DNA of 64,000 nucleotides, taken from positions 424,490 to 488,489 of the forward strand of contig MU839103.1 of the NCBI GenBank assembly GCA_030685235.1, given 5' to 3'. The translations under genes were made by a program, and so were the position numbers. A model generated the notes under the pieces. The model did not search any database. It was not told where the DNA came from and was given only the letters and a program-made list of their open reading frames with translations. The DNA comes from Copromyces sp. CBS 386.78. Lineage: Eukaryota > Ascomycota > Sordariomycetes > Sordariales > Sordariaceae. Positions 31,676 to 42,147 of this stretch are shown piece after piece. Each line of letters starts with the position of its first letter. Within the stretch, counting starts at the first letter, position 1.

Positions 31676-32739
31676 TCAGAGGTCACCGTCCCCAAGCAGG
31701 AACGGTCGCGGGGCACTCTTCTTCGCCTTTTTGATCGGCCCAAAGAACTCCGCAAACGTCTCGTTCAGCAACTGATCCGTAAGCTGCATATGATCGCCCG
31801 GCGCCGTGCGGAAGTGCAAGCCGCCCTTATGGTCCAACTTGCGCAGCCCGATCCAATCCTCCGAGTACATTCTCCTCGCGCGAAGGGGCGTAACGTCGGT
31901 GCCATTGACCTCGTCAAACCAAGCCGTCTCCTTGGGCACCACCGTCGTATCATCCTCAAACATGTACAGCACCAGATTCTCCAGCTTCGCCAAGTTCTCC
32001 CTGTAGGTCTGGTTCTTGAACTTCCTCTCGTTGTTGATATCCGCCAAGAAATTGGAGTGCTCCAGATATTGCTCGTACTCGTCCGGGTTGCGATAATACT
32101 GCGCCGGCACGAGCCGGCTCTGGACGAACTGCGTCCAGGCGTTGCCCTTGAGCAGCGCCATGGCGCCGCGGCAGACCCAGTCGGACCAGGGGCAGTCGCG
32201 GAAGGCGCTGATGCCGTTGTGTTGGGAGCCAAAGGTGACGAGGTTTCGCACGGGCGGGTTGTTGCACCGCTCGATGTAGCCGCGCAGGAACTGGCCGCCT
32301 TGGCTGAAGCCGAGGGCATCGATGGCGGGCGCGGTCGAGAGGATCGGGTGCGCGGCGATGTCGGCGCAGGCTTTGGCGACTTGCTCGGTCACGTTGCCGA
32401 GGAAGGTGGCGGAGCGGTCGCGAGACCCGTCGTCGTCCATGCGGATGAAGTAGACGAGCGTGCCGGGATTGATGGCGTTGGCGAGGTCGCCGACTTCGCG
32501 GAGGCCGGGAGCGGAGTAGCTGTCTCCTAGGCCTGTAAGGGGAAATGGTTAGTTGCGAACGGTTGTTGGAACCGACGTGTGTAAGTATATGGATCGGGCT
32601 TACCATGCCAGATGACCAGCGGCAGTGGTGTGTCGTCGATGTCGTCGTCGCTGAGCAGCTGCTGTACGGGACTGGCCAGCGCGGCCGCGATAAGCGAGCC
32701 GCTGGTAAACAACAGCTTCAGCTGCTTGGAGATCGTCAT
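31676..32739 (-). CDS. palmitoyl-protein thioesterase (PPT1), 330 aa
   Basis: Complement of join(31676..32532, 32604..32739). A 71-bp intron (GTAAGC...TACAG) restores LPLVIWHGLGDSYSAPG. It removes palmitate from cysteines of S-acylated proteins in the vacuole/lysosome. The signal peptide MTISKQLKLLFTSGSLIAA supports the start at 32739; the frame extends to an upstream ATG at 32811, which would bury the signal. The alpha/beta-hydrolase nucleophile is S122 in ALGFSQGGQ, the acid is D239 in MFEDDTTVVP, and the base is H293 in GDHMQ. FGSQHNGI and CPWSDWVC are family blocks. Length fits fungal PPT1. Confidence 0.93.
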
Positions 32740-33469
32740 CGTCGGGCTCGGAGATATCAATGTCCTTTGTCGTTTTCGGATGATATTTGAACACTGCTGA
32801 TCCAACGTCAAGCAAACGCGACAAGGATGAGCTCGCCGAAGAAGCAGCTGCTGTTGTCTTGTTCCTCGTGGCGATGCGCCAGCACCGAAGCCAGCACCGC
32901 TTGCAGCTTATCAGTTGCCGGATGTGCCGGCAGGCAGTTTGCAACTCGGCATTGGCTAACAGTGGGGAGCTATGTATTTCGAAGCTTCCCATTGGTCAGA
33001 GGCAGTGAGTACCTCGCTGGCTGCACGACATGCGCCGAGGGACTCACTTTCCCATGCATTCCAACTTTCTCTATTCTCGTTCTTCATTCACTCAACTTTG
33101 CAACTATTCTATAATTTTATCATCGCGTTTCCTATCGAATCTCGCCATCATAACCCTTGCTCAAACTCATGCTTTGTTTACACCCCTCCTCCGAGCTTCC
33201 CCCTATCCGTCATGATCATCATCAACGCCAGTCCAGTGATGGCCCTTGCACACTGAATCCAGTCACTCTTCCATTATTGCTTTGAAAATGCTGCTGTTTG
33301 CAGACGGGGCGAGAGAACTCCAACAGGGACTTTTCCTTTCCATGGATCGCATTGACATCAATATCCAAAGCTATCGTCTGCTTGAAGGAGAGACTTCATG
33401 GTTTACATGACCACCATTTTCCTCCCAACGGCCCACGATACTCAACCCGAACCCTCCCTCTCCTCAGTG
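32740..33469. other. promoter of PPT1
   Basis: 730 bp. Small frames only; no element recognised. Confidence 0.4.
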
Positions 33470-34657
33470 CTATTCAAGATCCTCACATCCGCAGGCTGGC
33501 CATTTATGCTGATGCGTCCCAGACCTGGGAACGTTCCGTCCCGTTCCAGCACCACCGCCATCACCCGCACAGGCATCGTTACCACCGTCACTTTCCAATC
33601 TGGGGAATGCCCTAACAAGCAACTGGCGCATAGCTGGCAAGCAGGCACAAATGACGGCGACGTGGTATTCCACGACGGACCAAAGAGGTATGGCGTAGTA
33701 CTCCTGGGTGTAGTTGGAAAGGGCACTGCGAAGGGCACTGTCCTTGGAAGGGATGAAGAGAGTGAGACGGATTATGGAGATCACTGTGGCGCTGGGAGGA
33801 TATTAGCAACGGACCCGGTTAAGAGGAGGGGGGTAAACAGTGGGGAGGAAACCATGAGATGGTCCTAGTAGACCAGAAGACGGAGAGAAGAAACTTACAC
33901 AACACCTACACACAACATCAACCCTACGGCCAACTTCTTCTTTCAATCCATGTTCACTTTTCGGAGCTGCCAGCCATAATCCAGAAGCCGAGGACGATGG
34001 TGATGGTGGCCGGTGTCCATGCGGGGATGATGACCGTGTTACCGGTTCTCGTTTGCTCGCTTTCCACGGTTAGCAAAATTGGTATCTTTTCCTTTTGCCT
34101 TTTTCCGTTTTTCCTTTGCCTTTTCACTTCACTACCTCCCCTTTTTACAACTCATTCCCTGCTCACATATCCATTCCATAACCAGCACCATCTCATCAAC
34201 CCATACATCCCATCATCGCCCTCGCTCCCGGCCCTCAGCACCAAAGAAAAAAATGGAAAAGAAAGATGTTTACTCACCACTTCTCTAGGCCCAAGCGGCC
34301 GGAGGGGTGGGTGAGGAGCCGGAAGGCGAGATGGGCTATGACGAAGAGGGAGGATATAATGCCGAAGGTGATGGTTAGGGCGACTAAGTCTGAGGAGCGG
34401 TTGCGGGAAGTGTCGTGGCAGAGGGTGGCGGTGGTGTTGAGGGCTTTCGTTATGGGTCTGGGAAGGCAGGATTTTGGAAAGCAGGAGGTTATGTTGGGGC
34501 GGTGGGAAGGGTCTGGGGAGCAGAGGCAGGTGAGGATTGAGGAGGAGAGATCGGCGGGGTCGAAGACTGAAGCTGTTGAGGAGGATGGGTCAGATGAGGA
34601 GGGAACAAAATCGGGAGAGATGGCGCATGAACGGAGTAGCTCTGTTTGGCAGTCGTG
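33470..34657 (-). pseudogene. CFEM/Pth11-like receptor gene with missing TM3-TM5
   Basis: On the minus strand, 34278-34657 encodes a CFEM-type Cys-rich segment (DCQTELLRSC, LTCLC, SCFPKSC, TATLCHD) followed by TM1 (LVALTITFGIISSLFVIAHL) and a splice donor GTGAGT. A TM2-like piece (TVIIPAW...GFWIMAG) lies near 33962-34047. The last piece, 33470-33783, encodes the TM6-TM7 end (IPLWSVVEYHVAVICACLP). The normal receptor has about 110 residues between TM2 and TM6, but only about 180 bp remain and they hold no such frame. The 5' exon with the signal peptide is also unclear. Likely a decayed gene. Confidence 0.55.
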
Positions 34658-35383
34658 CTAGAAGGATGTGTATGTTAGATTGGTATGTACATGGCCTTCG
34701 AGTAATGCCGGTAAGACTGCAGCCTGGACGGGGATTGCCTCGAAAATATGATAATCTCTGCTGTTTGGTGGATGGAAACGGCAGGGTCGGAAGTGAATTT
34801 AACATACAGCGCAACTGGGATAAAGTCCACGAATAGGCGATATACTCGCCGTGTCGTTGGTACTGATGTGAGAGACAGACAGTTGCATGGTATGTAGCAA
34901 GTTTCCGGACCCTGGACGGCGTGGAAGGATGCTGATATCCCGATCCGAGGATGCGATGGGTAAGGTGTGGAAAATGTATGGAAAAGATGTGGAAGGGATA
35001 TGGATGAAACCAAACACGACCGCTACGGGAGATTTTTGAGATTTTACACATCTAAGTAGGGCCATGTGCAGCATGGTCTGGGGGTGATCTCTGTGGCAGT
35101 CTGATATCGCCAGGGGAAGGCATTTCCAGGCACCCAGATTTCAGCCTCATGACGTGAATAGAAAGCGAAACAATGCCACTAGTGGATAGAGGATATCGTC
35201 GACCTCGAATGTTGCTCGATCCCAGGTCGACGGATGAATTCCAAAAAGCCTGCTTCACCCGGTAAGAAATAGATGTTTTAAACGGAGATGGAAGAAGGGT
35301 ATTTTGGGTGAGAGAGACGCACGTTTTATTTACAGTATTGTAGTATCCTGAGTGAACCCGTCTAAGCAGCCTTTACGCAGCCT
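34658..35383. other. intergenic between the receptor relic and DHODH 3' end
   Basis: 726 bp. It may hold the eroded first exon of the receptor relic (a frame reading AIPVQAAVLPALLEGH near 34,690-34,740 leads up to a candidate splice donor), but there is no ATG in that frame. No other element. Confidence 0.35.
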
Positions 35384-36871
35384 TTACGCAGACTTGACAG
35401 CGAGCTTCTCCTTCATCTCGGTCTTTATCCTGGTGATGGTGCCAGAACCACCGTAGACCATGCCGGTGTAAACCATGGCCACACTGGCGCCAGCATTGAG
35501 AACCTTGAGGGCCTGCTCACCATTGGTGATTCCACCAGTGGCGAACAAGACCTTTTGCGCAGCGCTCTTGTCGGCCTCGTTCTTGAGAGCATAGCCATCC
35601 AGCATCTTTCGGTACCTCCCAACCAGGCTAACAGTGCGCTCAAAGAGGGCAGGGCCGGAGAAACCACCATCCTCGTGGAGAATTTCGGGCTCATCACCGA
35701 TCAGCTTGACGCCCTGGGGGACGATACCGGTCCGACGCTTGGTGGTGTTGCCGACAATGACACCGTCGACACCGCTGTTCCACACAGCCTCCACAACACC
35801 TTCCATCTGTGTATCATCATCCTCATCGGGTGAGACCTTGACCATGACTCTTGGCTTGTTCTTCCTCTTGGTCGCCTGGGCCGCATCCACAACAGCAGAA
35901 AGAAGCTTGGTCAACGGCTCGGTAGCTTGCAGGTCGCGAAGGCCGGGGGTGTTGGGGCTGCTGACGTTTACGACAAGGACATCGGCGTATGGAGCGAGCT
36001 TGTCGACACAGTAGACGTAGTCGCGAATGACAGCATTGACATCCTTCTCATCCGTCTTCTTGTTCTTGGCGATCTGAACGCACAAGAGGCGACCGGGGTG
36101 AAGACTGCCGGGAGGGATGCCGTCGGTGCCGTCCTCGTTCAGCACCTGGTTCTCGCTAAGGCCGACAGAGCGGGCAAACTTGCGAAGGCGCTCGCGCAAG
36201 CGGGTAGCCATGGCGTCAGCGCCGCGGGAGTTGAGGCCATAGCGGTTGATCAGACCGTCAACGGTGGGAATACGGAAAACTCTGGGCTTGGGGTTGCCCT
36301 CTTGAGGGAAGGGAGTGCAGCCGCCAACCTCGACGACACCAGCACCGAGGGCGAACAGGGGATCAGGGATCTCGGCGTCCTTGTCGAGACCAGCAGAGAT
36401 GCCGATAGGGTTGAGGAGCTGCTTGCCAAAAACATTGACGGACAAGGGACCGTTGGGATACTCGGGAACCCTCTCGCGAATGTGGAGGCCAAACTCATAG
36501 AGGCTCTTCAGGGCGGCAGTACCAACATGGTGAGCTTCTTCGGCATCGGGGATGATGGTGCGAAGAAGGGGAGGAACGAGGTACTGGTGGGCGGAGGCGC
36601 GGGTGTCTGTCGCGTAGTAGTAGCCGACACCGAGGACGGTAGCCAGAGCAGCGGCGTAGGCGGAGAGCTTTAGACGGCGTGGAACAATCGAGGGATCGGC
36701 GGCGGCGGCAGCTTTCGTGGGCTCGGTGGGAGTAGCGGTAGTGGTGGTTGTCGGCGTTGTCGTGGTTGTCGAGTTTGGGCGACGAGGAAAGGACTGGAGT
36801 CTTGGCTTGGGTGCAAGAGGGCGGAGGGCCGCTGAGAGGGCAGGTCTTGTCCTGAGGTAGGGGGCGGCCAT
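35384..36871 (-). CDS. pyr-1: dihydroorotate dehydrogenase (quinone), class 2, mitochondrial, 495 aa
   Basis: Single exon. It oxidises dihydroorotate to orotate in pyrimidine synthesis and passes electrons to ubiquinone at the inner mitochondrial membrane. The frame runs upstream to a TTG at 36922, but the first ATG is at 36871 (CACCATCATGGCC), giving MAAPYLRTRPALSAALRPL, a good mitochondrial presequence. A Thr-rich linker and a membrane segment (LSAYAAALATVLGVGYYYA) follow, then the quinone-tunnel helices. Catalytic-domain blocks: NPIGISAGLDKDAEIPD, EVGGCTPFPQEGNPKPRVFR, RYGLNSRG, VNVSSPNTPGLRDLQ with the class 2 catalytic Ser, and FATGGI for FMN phosphate. The symbol follows the Neurospora name for this enzyme. 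Confidence 0.95.
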   Translation of the reverse strand: MAAPYLRTRPALSAALRPLAPKPRLQSFPRRPNSTTTTTPTTTTTATPTEPTKAAAAADPSIVPRRLKLSAYAAALATVLGVGYYYATDTRASAHQYLVPPLLRTIIPDAEEAHHVGTAALKSLYEFGLHIRERVPEYPNGPLSVNVFGKQLLNPIGISAGLDKDAEIPDPLFALGAGVVEVGGCTPFPQEGNPKPRVFRIPTVDGLINRYGLNSRGADAMATRLRERLRKFARSVGLSENQVLNEDGTDGIPPGSLHPGRLLCVQIAKNKKTDEKDVNAVIRDYVYCVDKLAPYADVLVVNVSSPNTPGLRDLQATEPLTKLLSAVVDAAQATKRKNKPRVMVKVSPDEDDDTQMEGVVEAVWNSGVDGVIVGNTTKRRTGIVPQGVKLIGDEPEILHEDGGFSGPALFERTVSLVGRYRKMLDGYALKNEADKSAAQKVLFATGGITNGEQALKVLNAGASVAMVYTGMVYGGSGTITRIKTEMKEKLAVKSA

Positions 36872-37484
36872 GATGGTGACGGGAGGGCTGTCGAGTGTTT
36901 GCTGGACCAAGCCAACACTCAATTGTATGTTTTGGTGGAAGAGAGAGGACGCTTGGGTTGTGACTCGAAGCGACGGGAAGGGTGGAGATGACGATGACGA
37001 TTAGATGGGACGGGGACGACTGCGGGCCGGAAGCTCCTTGTACCGAAGCTCCAGCCGTTGTGCGGTGTCCCGGTCGGGGCTCCCCCGCCAGCTTCTTGCC
37101 CGACTCACCGAGAGCGGAGACCCCACTGGAGAACGGACGGGTACCTGACTGCACCCACTGTTCAGCTTGCAGGGGCCATCCACCCACTGCCATGTGCCTT
37201 ACCGTTTCAGACAGACGGGATGGAATGCGCCCTTCTACATATCATCACCTGTTCCCCTCTTACCACTGTCCGAAAACTAATCGGGAAGGAAGAACAAACC
37301 AAAGAAAAACATCAAAATGTATTCGCTCAACTGACACGATATCTCCATGTCGATACAATCCAAAACCGCCCAAGAACGCCGACCCATGCAATCATGTCTA
37401 TGCAACCCCCAAAAATGCCGAAATAACCACCCATCCTCAGGTCCCCGATGAAAATGCGCTTTCCTCTCATCGCCTCTGTATCCG
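36872..37484. other. promoter of DHODH, 3' flank of the Mpv17-family gene
   Basis: About 610 bp. Short frames only; no element recognised. Confidence 0.4.
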
Positions 37485-38431
37485 CTAATTCACAGCCGCC
37501 GTCGCCATCTCTGTTCGCGTCGATAGCTCTACTTGTCGCGGCGTCACCGCTTGTGTCGATGCCGCAACAACCGGGGCCTCAACCGCCTTTGCTGCCAGTG
37601 TCAGCGCCGGCGCCGGTTGTTCAATCTTCTTTCCATCCTCAGCCTTCCGATTCAAGAAACTCAGATACGTCTGCCACCCGACCGCGACCACACCCGCAAA
37701 CAGCGACCGGTATTCCATTGGGATGAAGGTGAAGCTGATGGCCGTCACGGCCGGCCAGAGCTTCCACGAGTTGACAAAGCTCACAGGCACCGTGACCCGG
37801 ATGCGCTCCACAATATTATTCCAGCTCTCGCCCGCGAGAAAGGCCTGCATGCCGAAGAAGTACGAGTTGAAGATTGGGGTGAAGCAGATCTGGTTGACGA
37901 CCACTTTGGTGCCCAGCGAGAGGATGCGCGACGAGTAATTAAAGCTGTTGGACAACCACAAGGTCCTGCAAGCGCGCAAACACGGAAAACGTCAGTCTCA
38001 TGGTACTTTCGGGCGCATTGCGTATACAACAAGTCAGAAACAAAACAGGGAGGGCTTTGCGCCTACCACTTGAAACTGGGAATCGAACATATGGACCCGA
38101 TAATCAGCGACCGCACCGTCCGCTTGGGATCATAGTCCCCCCCGCCCATCCTCTGCGCCGAAATATCCGAAAACAAGTAGATGACCAGCGACGTGGCCAC
38201 CTGGGTGGTATATGGCCTCTTGCGCTGGGCGCGCGCGTATGCGAAGGCCGCCCTCGTCAAGGGTCCGAGGCGCTGCCAGAAGGGAAGGTTAGGGACATTG
38301 CCCGCTGTCGGAATCTGCTCGCCGGCCGTCGGGGGTTTGGTCGAGTATGGTTGCGCCCGGCGCTGGCGGACATGGCGAAGAAATTCGACTTTGCGCCGAA
38401 GTACGGCCCGGAGTAGTGATTCGGCTGCCAT
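37485..38431 (-). CDS. Mpv17/PMP22-family membrane protein, 281 aa
   Basis: Complement of join(37485..37965, 38067..38431). A 101-bp intron (GTAGGC...TGCAG) restores PSFKW-TLWLSNSFNY. The start at 38431 (MAAESLLRAVLRRK) gives a basic, mitochondrial-type N-terminus. The frame is open further upstream, but MAAES is the better start. Family blocks: TTQVATSLVIYLFSDISAQR (TM1, QxxxxGD-like), VNQICFTPIFNSYFFGMQAFL, WKLWPAVTAISFTFIPMEYRSLFAGVVAVGWQTYLS (conserved W.P..Q..NF..VP...R core). Mpv17/Sym1 proteins form channels of inner mitochondrial or peroxisomal membranes. It is longer than Sym1 by an N-terminal and an Ala/Val-rich C-terminal extension, so it is a different subfamily. Confidence 0.88.
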
Positions 38432-39991
38432 GTTGTTTACAGTGTCGGTAGGTAGGTAGGTATAGTATCTCTGTCGCTCGTTCGTCGTCGGTTGATGTGG
38501 TGAACACTTGAGCGATTCCCTCTCTCCAAGTCTAGCAGCGCTCGCTTTCTGATATTCGCATCGCACGAGTGTCTAAGCGCAACAGGAAAGGAAGGGAGAG
38601 AAAAAGACAAAATGACTCGAACAAAGAAAAGGACGACGGCTTGTCACGGCCTGGTCAAGGAACCGAACCAGGGACAAGGCTTAAAGTGCCTCCCCCAGGT
38701 GACAGGATCCACGAGACCCCTTCTAGCCGACCCACTTTAGGGGGCCGGCGTCGCTCTAAGAATGTTCGAAGGCACGTACCTCTGCTCCTCGGAATGTATG
38801 GCAAAGGTACTTGGCCCAAAACCGCCATGATGTTCACCCCTAATTTTGCCTTGTTATTCCCTGAATTCCGGGCCGCTCAGGGGCTCCCGTCTGTGCCGCC
38901 TGTGCGAAGTTGCCGAGCCAGGAACCGCTGAAATAAAACGTGGTTTAATGTGAACGGTCCTCAAAGGTCAAAAGGGGGCAAATACAAGCAATGTCAACAT
39001 TGGGCAAGCCAGTCACGCAATCGCCGCCGCGTAGGCACCAATATATCGAAGAAGAGTGCCTAGGCAAACCTAGAAGAAAAAAGAAACCTAATATAAAGAT
39101 AAGGATTTTAGAAAAAGAGTCAAAAAAGAAAAAAAAAACCTCGCTGGGAAACCGCTTGGTGAAAACCCAGATCGCTAGATGTTAGAATATGTTCGCTTTA
39201 GATGTTCGCTTTATATATTCCGCTAGATATCGCTTCAGATAATTATACTGTTCGCTGTTTGTTCGCTTTTGCAACGCTATGGTGAGTGAGCCCACCATGG
39301 GAGAGTGCCCAGGACGTGCCCAGACAGCCCTCCCATAGTCGCGAAAAACCGCCCTTGAGTGTGATTCGAATGGACGACCTCGCAGTTCGTAAGCCGAAAG
39401 TGAGCAGCAGGGATGACCACTACACCACGTGGCCCCTGGGGCTGTTGTTATCCACTTAACACAGACACTGAGCCTATATGGGCATAGACGTGTCCGAATT
39501 CAACCTTCTCTCCCAACATTCCGTCCCAGCATCCTGGTCCGATGTACCGATGTACCTCCACCATCTCAATTGCCGAATGCTAACCATCCTCTTTTAAGTT
39601 TCGGCACTTTTCGTTCGTCGCAAAAACTAACAGCGAAAAGAACTAATCGCAACTCAGTGCATCGCCGTAAAATGTGTTCTTATGGGTGCATTTGCTGGAT
39701 TCCGGTTGCAGAGCGAAAGCCTTGTAGGGCGGGCTTGCCACCCGAAATCATTGCTGTTTCATCTCATCGACGACAACAAGGGCTATCCTATCATAAGTTC
39801 ATAACACTCATGTTATTATCATTAACCATGTACGTAAATCTCGTCGACTATGCATAACCTCCAATGTCCCAAGATGGCCCATTTCGAGGTAGGTGGGTAT
39901 CATGTTCCTGTCTCTCCTAATTTTTCCGTTCCTTGCTGCCTTCCATCATTTCCCTCTCCCCCTTCAATTTTCATCTTCAACTTATTTCAGC
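38432..39991. other. intergenic with an AT-rich islet and a tRNA-like stretch
   Basis: 1.56 kb between the Mpv17-family start and the UNC93-like stop. An AT-rich stretch at about 38,990-39,270 repeats GTTCGCT-type words and may be a small mutated relic. A tRNA-like A-box/B-box pair is at 39,352-39,434. No coding gene supported. Confidence 0.45.
39352..39434 (-). other. tRNA-like Pol III promoter boxes, probable pseudo-tRNA or SINE head
   Basis: On the minus strand TGGTGTAGTGG (39417-39427) fits the A box exactly, and ATTCGAATC (39363-39371) fits most of the B box. A T5 run follows at 39344-39348. D-stem pairing GGTG/CATC is possible, but T-stem, anticodon-stem and acceptor pairing fail, so it is not a working tRNA. 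Confidence 0.3.
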
Positions 39992-41760
39992 TCATAAGCG
40001 GGCGGCTGTCCCTTTTTCATCTGTAGAACCAGCAGCGTGGACAGAACCCCCATTGCTCGCCTCCTTGGCCGCGACGGCAATAACACCCTCCGGTTCACCA
40101 TCATCAGATGCGGTAGTACTACCATCCTCCAACTTCCGCAAATTGACCGGCCTCTCCGGCACCATAAACACCACCGCGCTCGTCGCCGGGATCGTAAACC
40201 CAAACATGGCAAACGCAATAATCAGATTGACCACGGGCGCGACCTGCGCGGCACCAATACCAAACGCCAAGCACGAGCCGACAGACTCAAAACTTCTGAC
40301 AATGCCCACCGCGAGACCAAGGGTCTCAAGATCATCGAAAAACGCGCTGATGAGCCAGTACACAAACATGTAGTGGCTTTCGTTGAGGAAGCGCAGAATG
40401 ACCATGGAGGCAAAACCGCGGCCGAAGCCGGGGTTGGCCCAGTCCAGTGTGACCGGGGTGCCGGCCGACTTGAGGTCGCCGTACAGCTTCTCGTTGGCGG
40501 TTTGCCAGCCGAAAGTGCCGAGCATGACAATAACAAAAAAGGCCCAGGTGGTTTTGGCGACGGTCGGGCGCGAGAGGGATTGCCGGTCGTAGAACCAGCC
40601 CCAAAAGATGTTGGCGGCTGTGGCGACGATGCCGGAAACGAGGGAGCCGAGGGTGCGAGAGCGGACTGAGAAGCTGTTTTCCGGTCGCAAGTCAGTATTC
40701 TGGCCCATGATGGAGGGGAGGTTAAGGGGGAAGGGGAGGAAGATACGTACTACTTGGTCATATAAATGCCCAAATACGTGCTGTTCCACTGAAACCCGAT
40801 CAAGATCGGCACCAGGAGGTACATCTGCCTGCGCTTAAACAGACTCCAAATCTTCTTGAACTCTCCCTTGACCGTCTTGTTCAGGGTCGGGTCCTTCAGC
40901 CTGGTGCCATCCGGCTTGATCACCTTTTGCGGCGAAGACACCAGTAACGCAAAAGGCAGACCAAGGCACTGCAGCGCGATCAAAACCAGGTACGTGGTAT
41001 ACCCGACTTTGCCTCTCCCCTCCTTCTTTACGTTGAGAGACAGCTGGATCGACGCGCCGATCAGCTGGCCCAGCTCGCGTAGGCCTAGCCAAATGCCCGT
41101 GAACTTGCCGCGGTCCTTGATATCAGCGTAGCCAAGTGCGATGGCACCTTCCGAGGCCCACAAGGCGGAGGCGGCGATACCGCAGAGGGCGCCGCCGAAG
41201 AGGACGAACCATTCGGTTCCGTAGCGGTTGTTGACGTAGAGGGAGGCGGAGTAAGGAGCGTAGCCGAGGGTGCCGATAATGAGAACCCATTTGATGCCGA
41301 TCTTGTTGGAGAGGATGGAGAAGAGGGAGCAGCCGAAGACCATGATGCTGTAGGGGTTTGTTAGCTCGTGCTAGGCTAAGAGAGTAGTTAGGGAAGGGGA
41401 GAAGATGAAGACATACCCGAAAGTCAAAGAGTTAGACCCGTTAACCAGGTACGGCTCCTGCGCACCGCCGGCGCCCGTGCTGTTGAGGGCGTTCCAGATG
41501 CCGGGCTGGGTGAACGAGATGAGACCGACCATGATAACGTTGAACAGAGGGCTGCGGTACCATCGAGTGAACTTCGATACCGGCTTGGTGATTCGCTGCT
41601 CGTCAGCATCTGACCCCGTCGAGACAGGGCTGAACGGTGTCGTTCGTCCAAGACTTTTTGCGAGTGCCTGGTTGGGGGCCACTTGCGCCTCCTAGGTTCA
41701 TGTCATTGGGGGTTTGAAGTCTGAGTATAAGTAAACCGTGCCACGGCTTTGCTCACTCAT
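39992..41760 (-). CDS. UNC93-like MFS membrane protein, about 525 aa
   Basis: Proposed model: complement of join(39992..40673, 40751..41347, 41417..41691, 41737..41760). The two downstream introns (77 and 69 bp) are secure: they restore LTFG-IMVFG and MTK-YFSVRSRTLGS. The first intron is only 45 bp, with donor GTTTAC, and is tentative; it provides an ATG (MSEQSRGT) because the second exon has no ATG of its own. Family blocks: GLISFTQPGIWNALNSTGAGG in TM1, GTLGYAPYSASLYVNNRYG, GGALCGIAASALWASEGAIALGY and FLNESHYMFVYWLIS. UNC93 homologues in fungi are putative transporters of unknown substrate. It shares a 387-bp divergent promoter with the next gene. Confidence 0.85.
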
Positions 41761-42147
41761 CTGAAGCAAAAGATGAGGAGACTACACCAACAGACGTTCG
41801 GTAGATGAGAAGTCTACCACTCTACAAGCCCATACACCATGACTTGGTTTCGCCGCCGTAACTTGCATTGCAACGATACTCTGGGTCCTAGACGCAGTCC
41901 CAGGTGCCTGGCAACATGTTCAGCTCGTCCGGACCAACTTTTTCTTCCCAGCTCACTTGAGCGGTAGGACTTTGCCTTTCATCGACACTTGGAATGACAC
42001 TTGTTTACCCTTTCTTCACCTTCTCGCCAGCGGATGCAGTATCGATGTCCAAGTAAATGACAAACAGACATTGACGACAGATCACTAGATTTGTGAAGTA
42101 TCACGCAAGGTCGGGCAGCTGTCAACCTGGCCAGCAACGAACTCGAC
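41761..42147. other. divergent promoter between UNC93-like gene and the single-pass membrane protein gene
   Basis: 387 bp between two start codons on opposite strands; no element recognised. Confidence 0.4.

Noticed and set aside
36872..36922. 17-codon N-terminal extension of DHODH
   Set aside because: It would start at TTG. The ATG at 36871 has a better context and begins a clear mitochondrial presequence.
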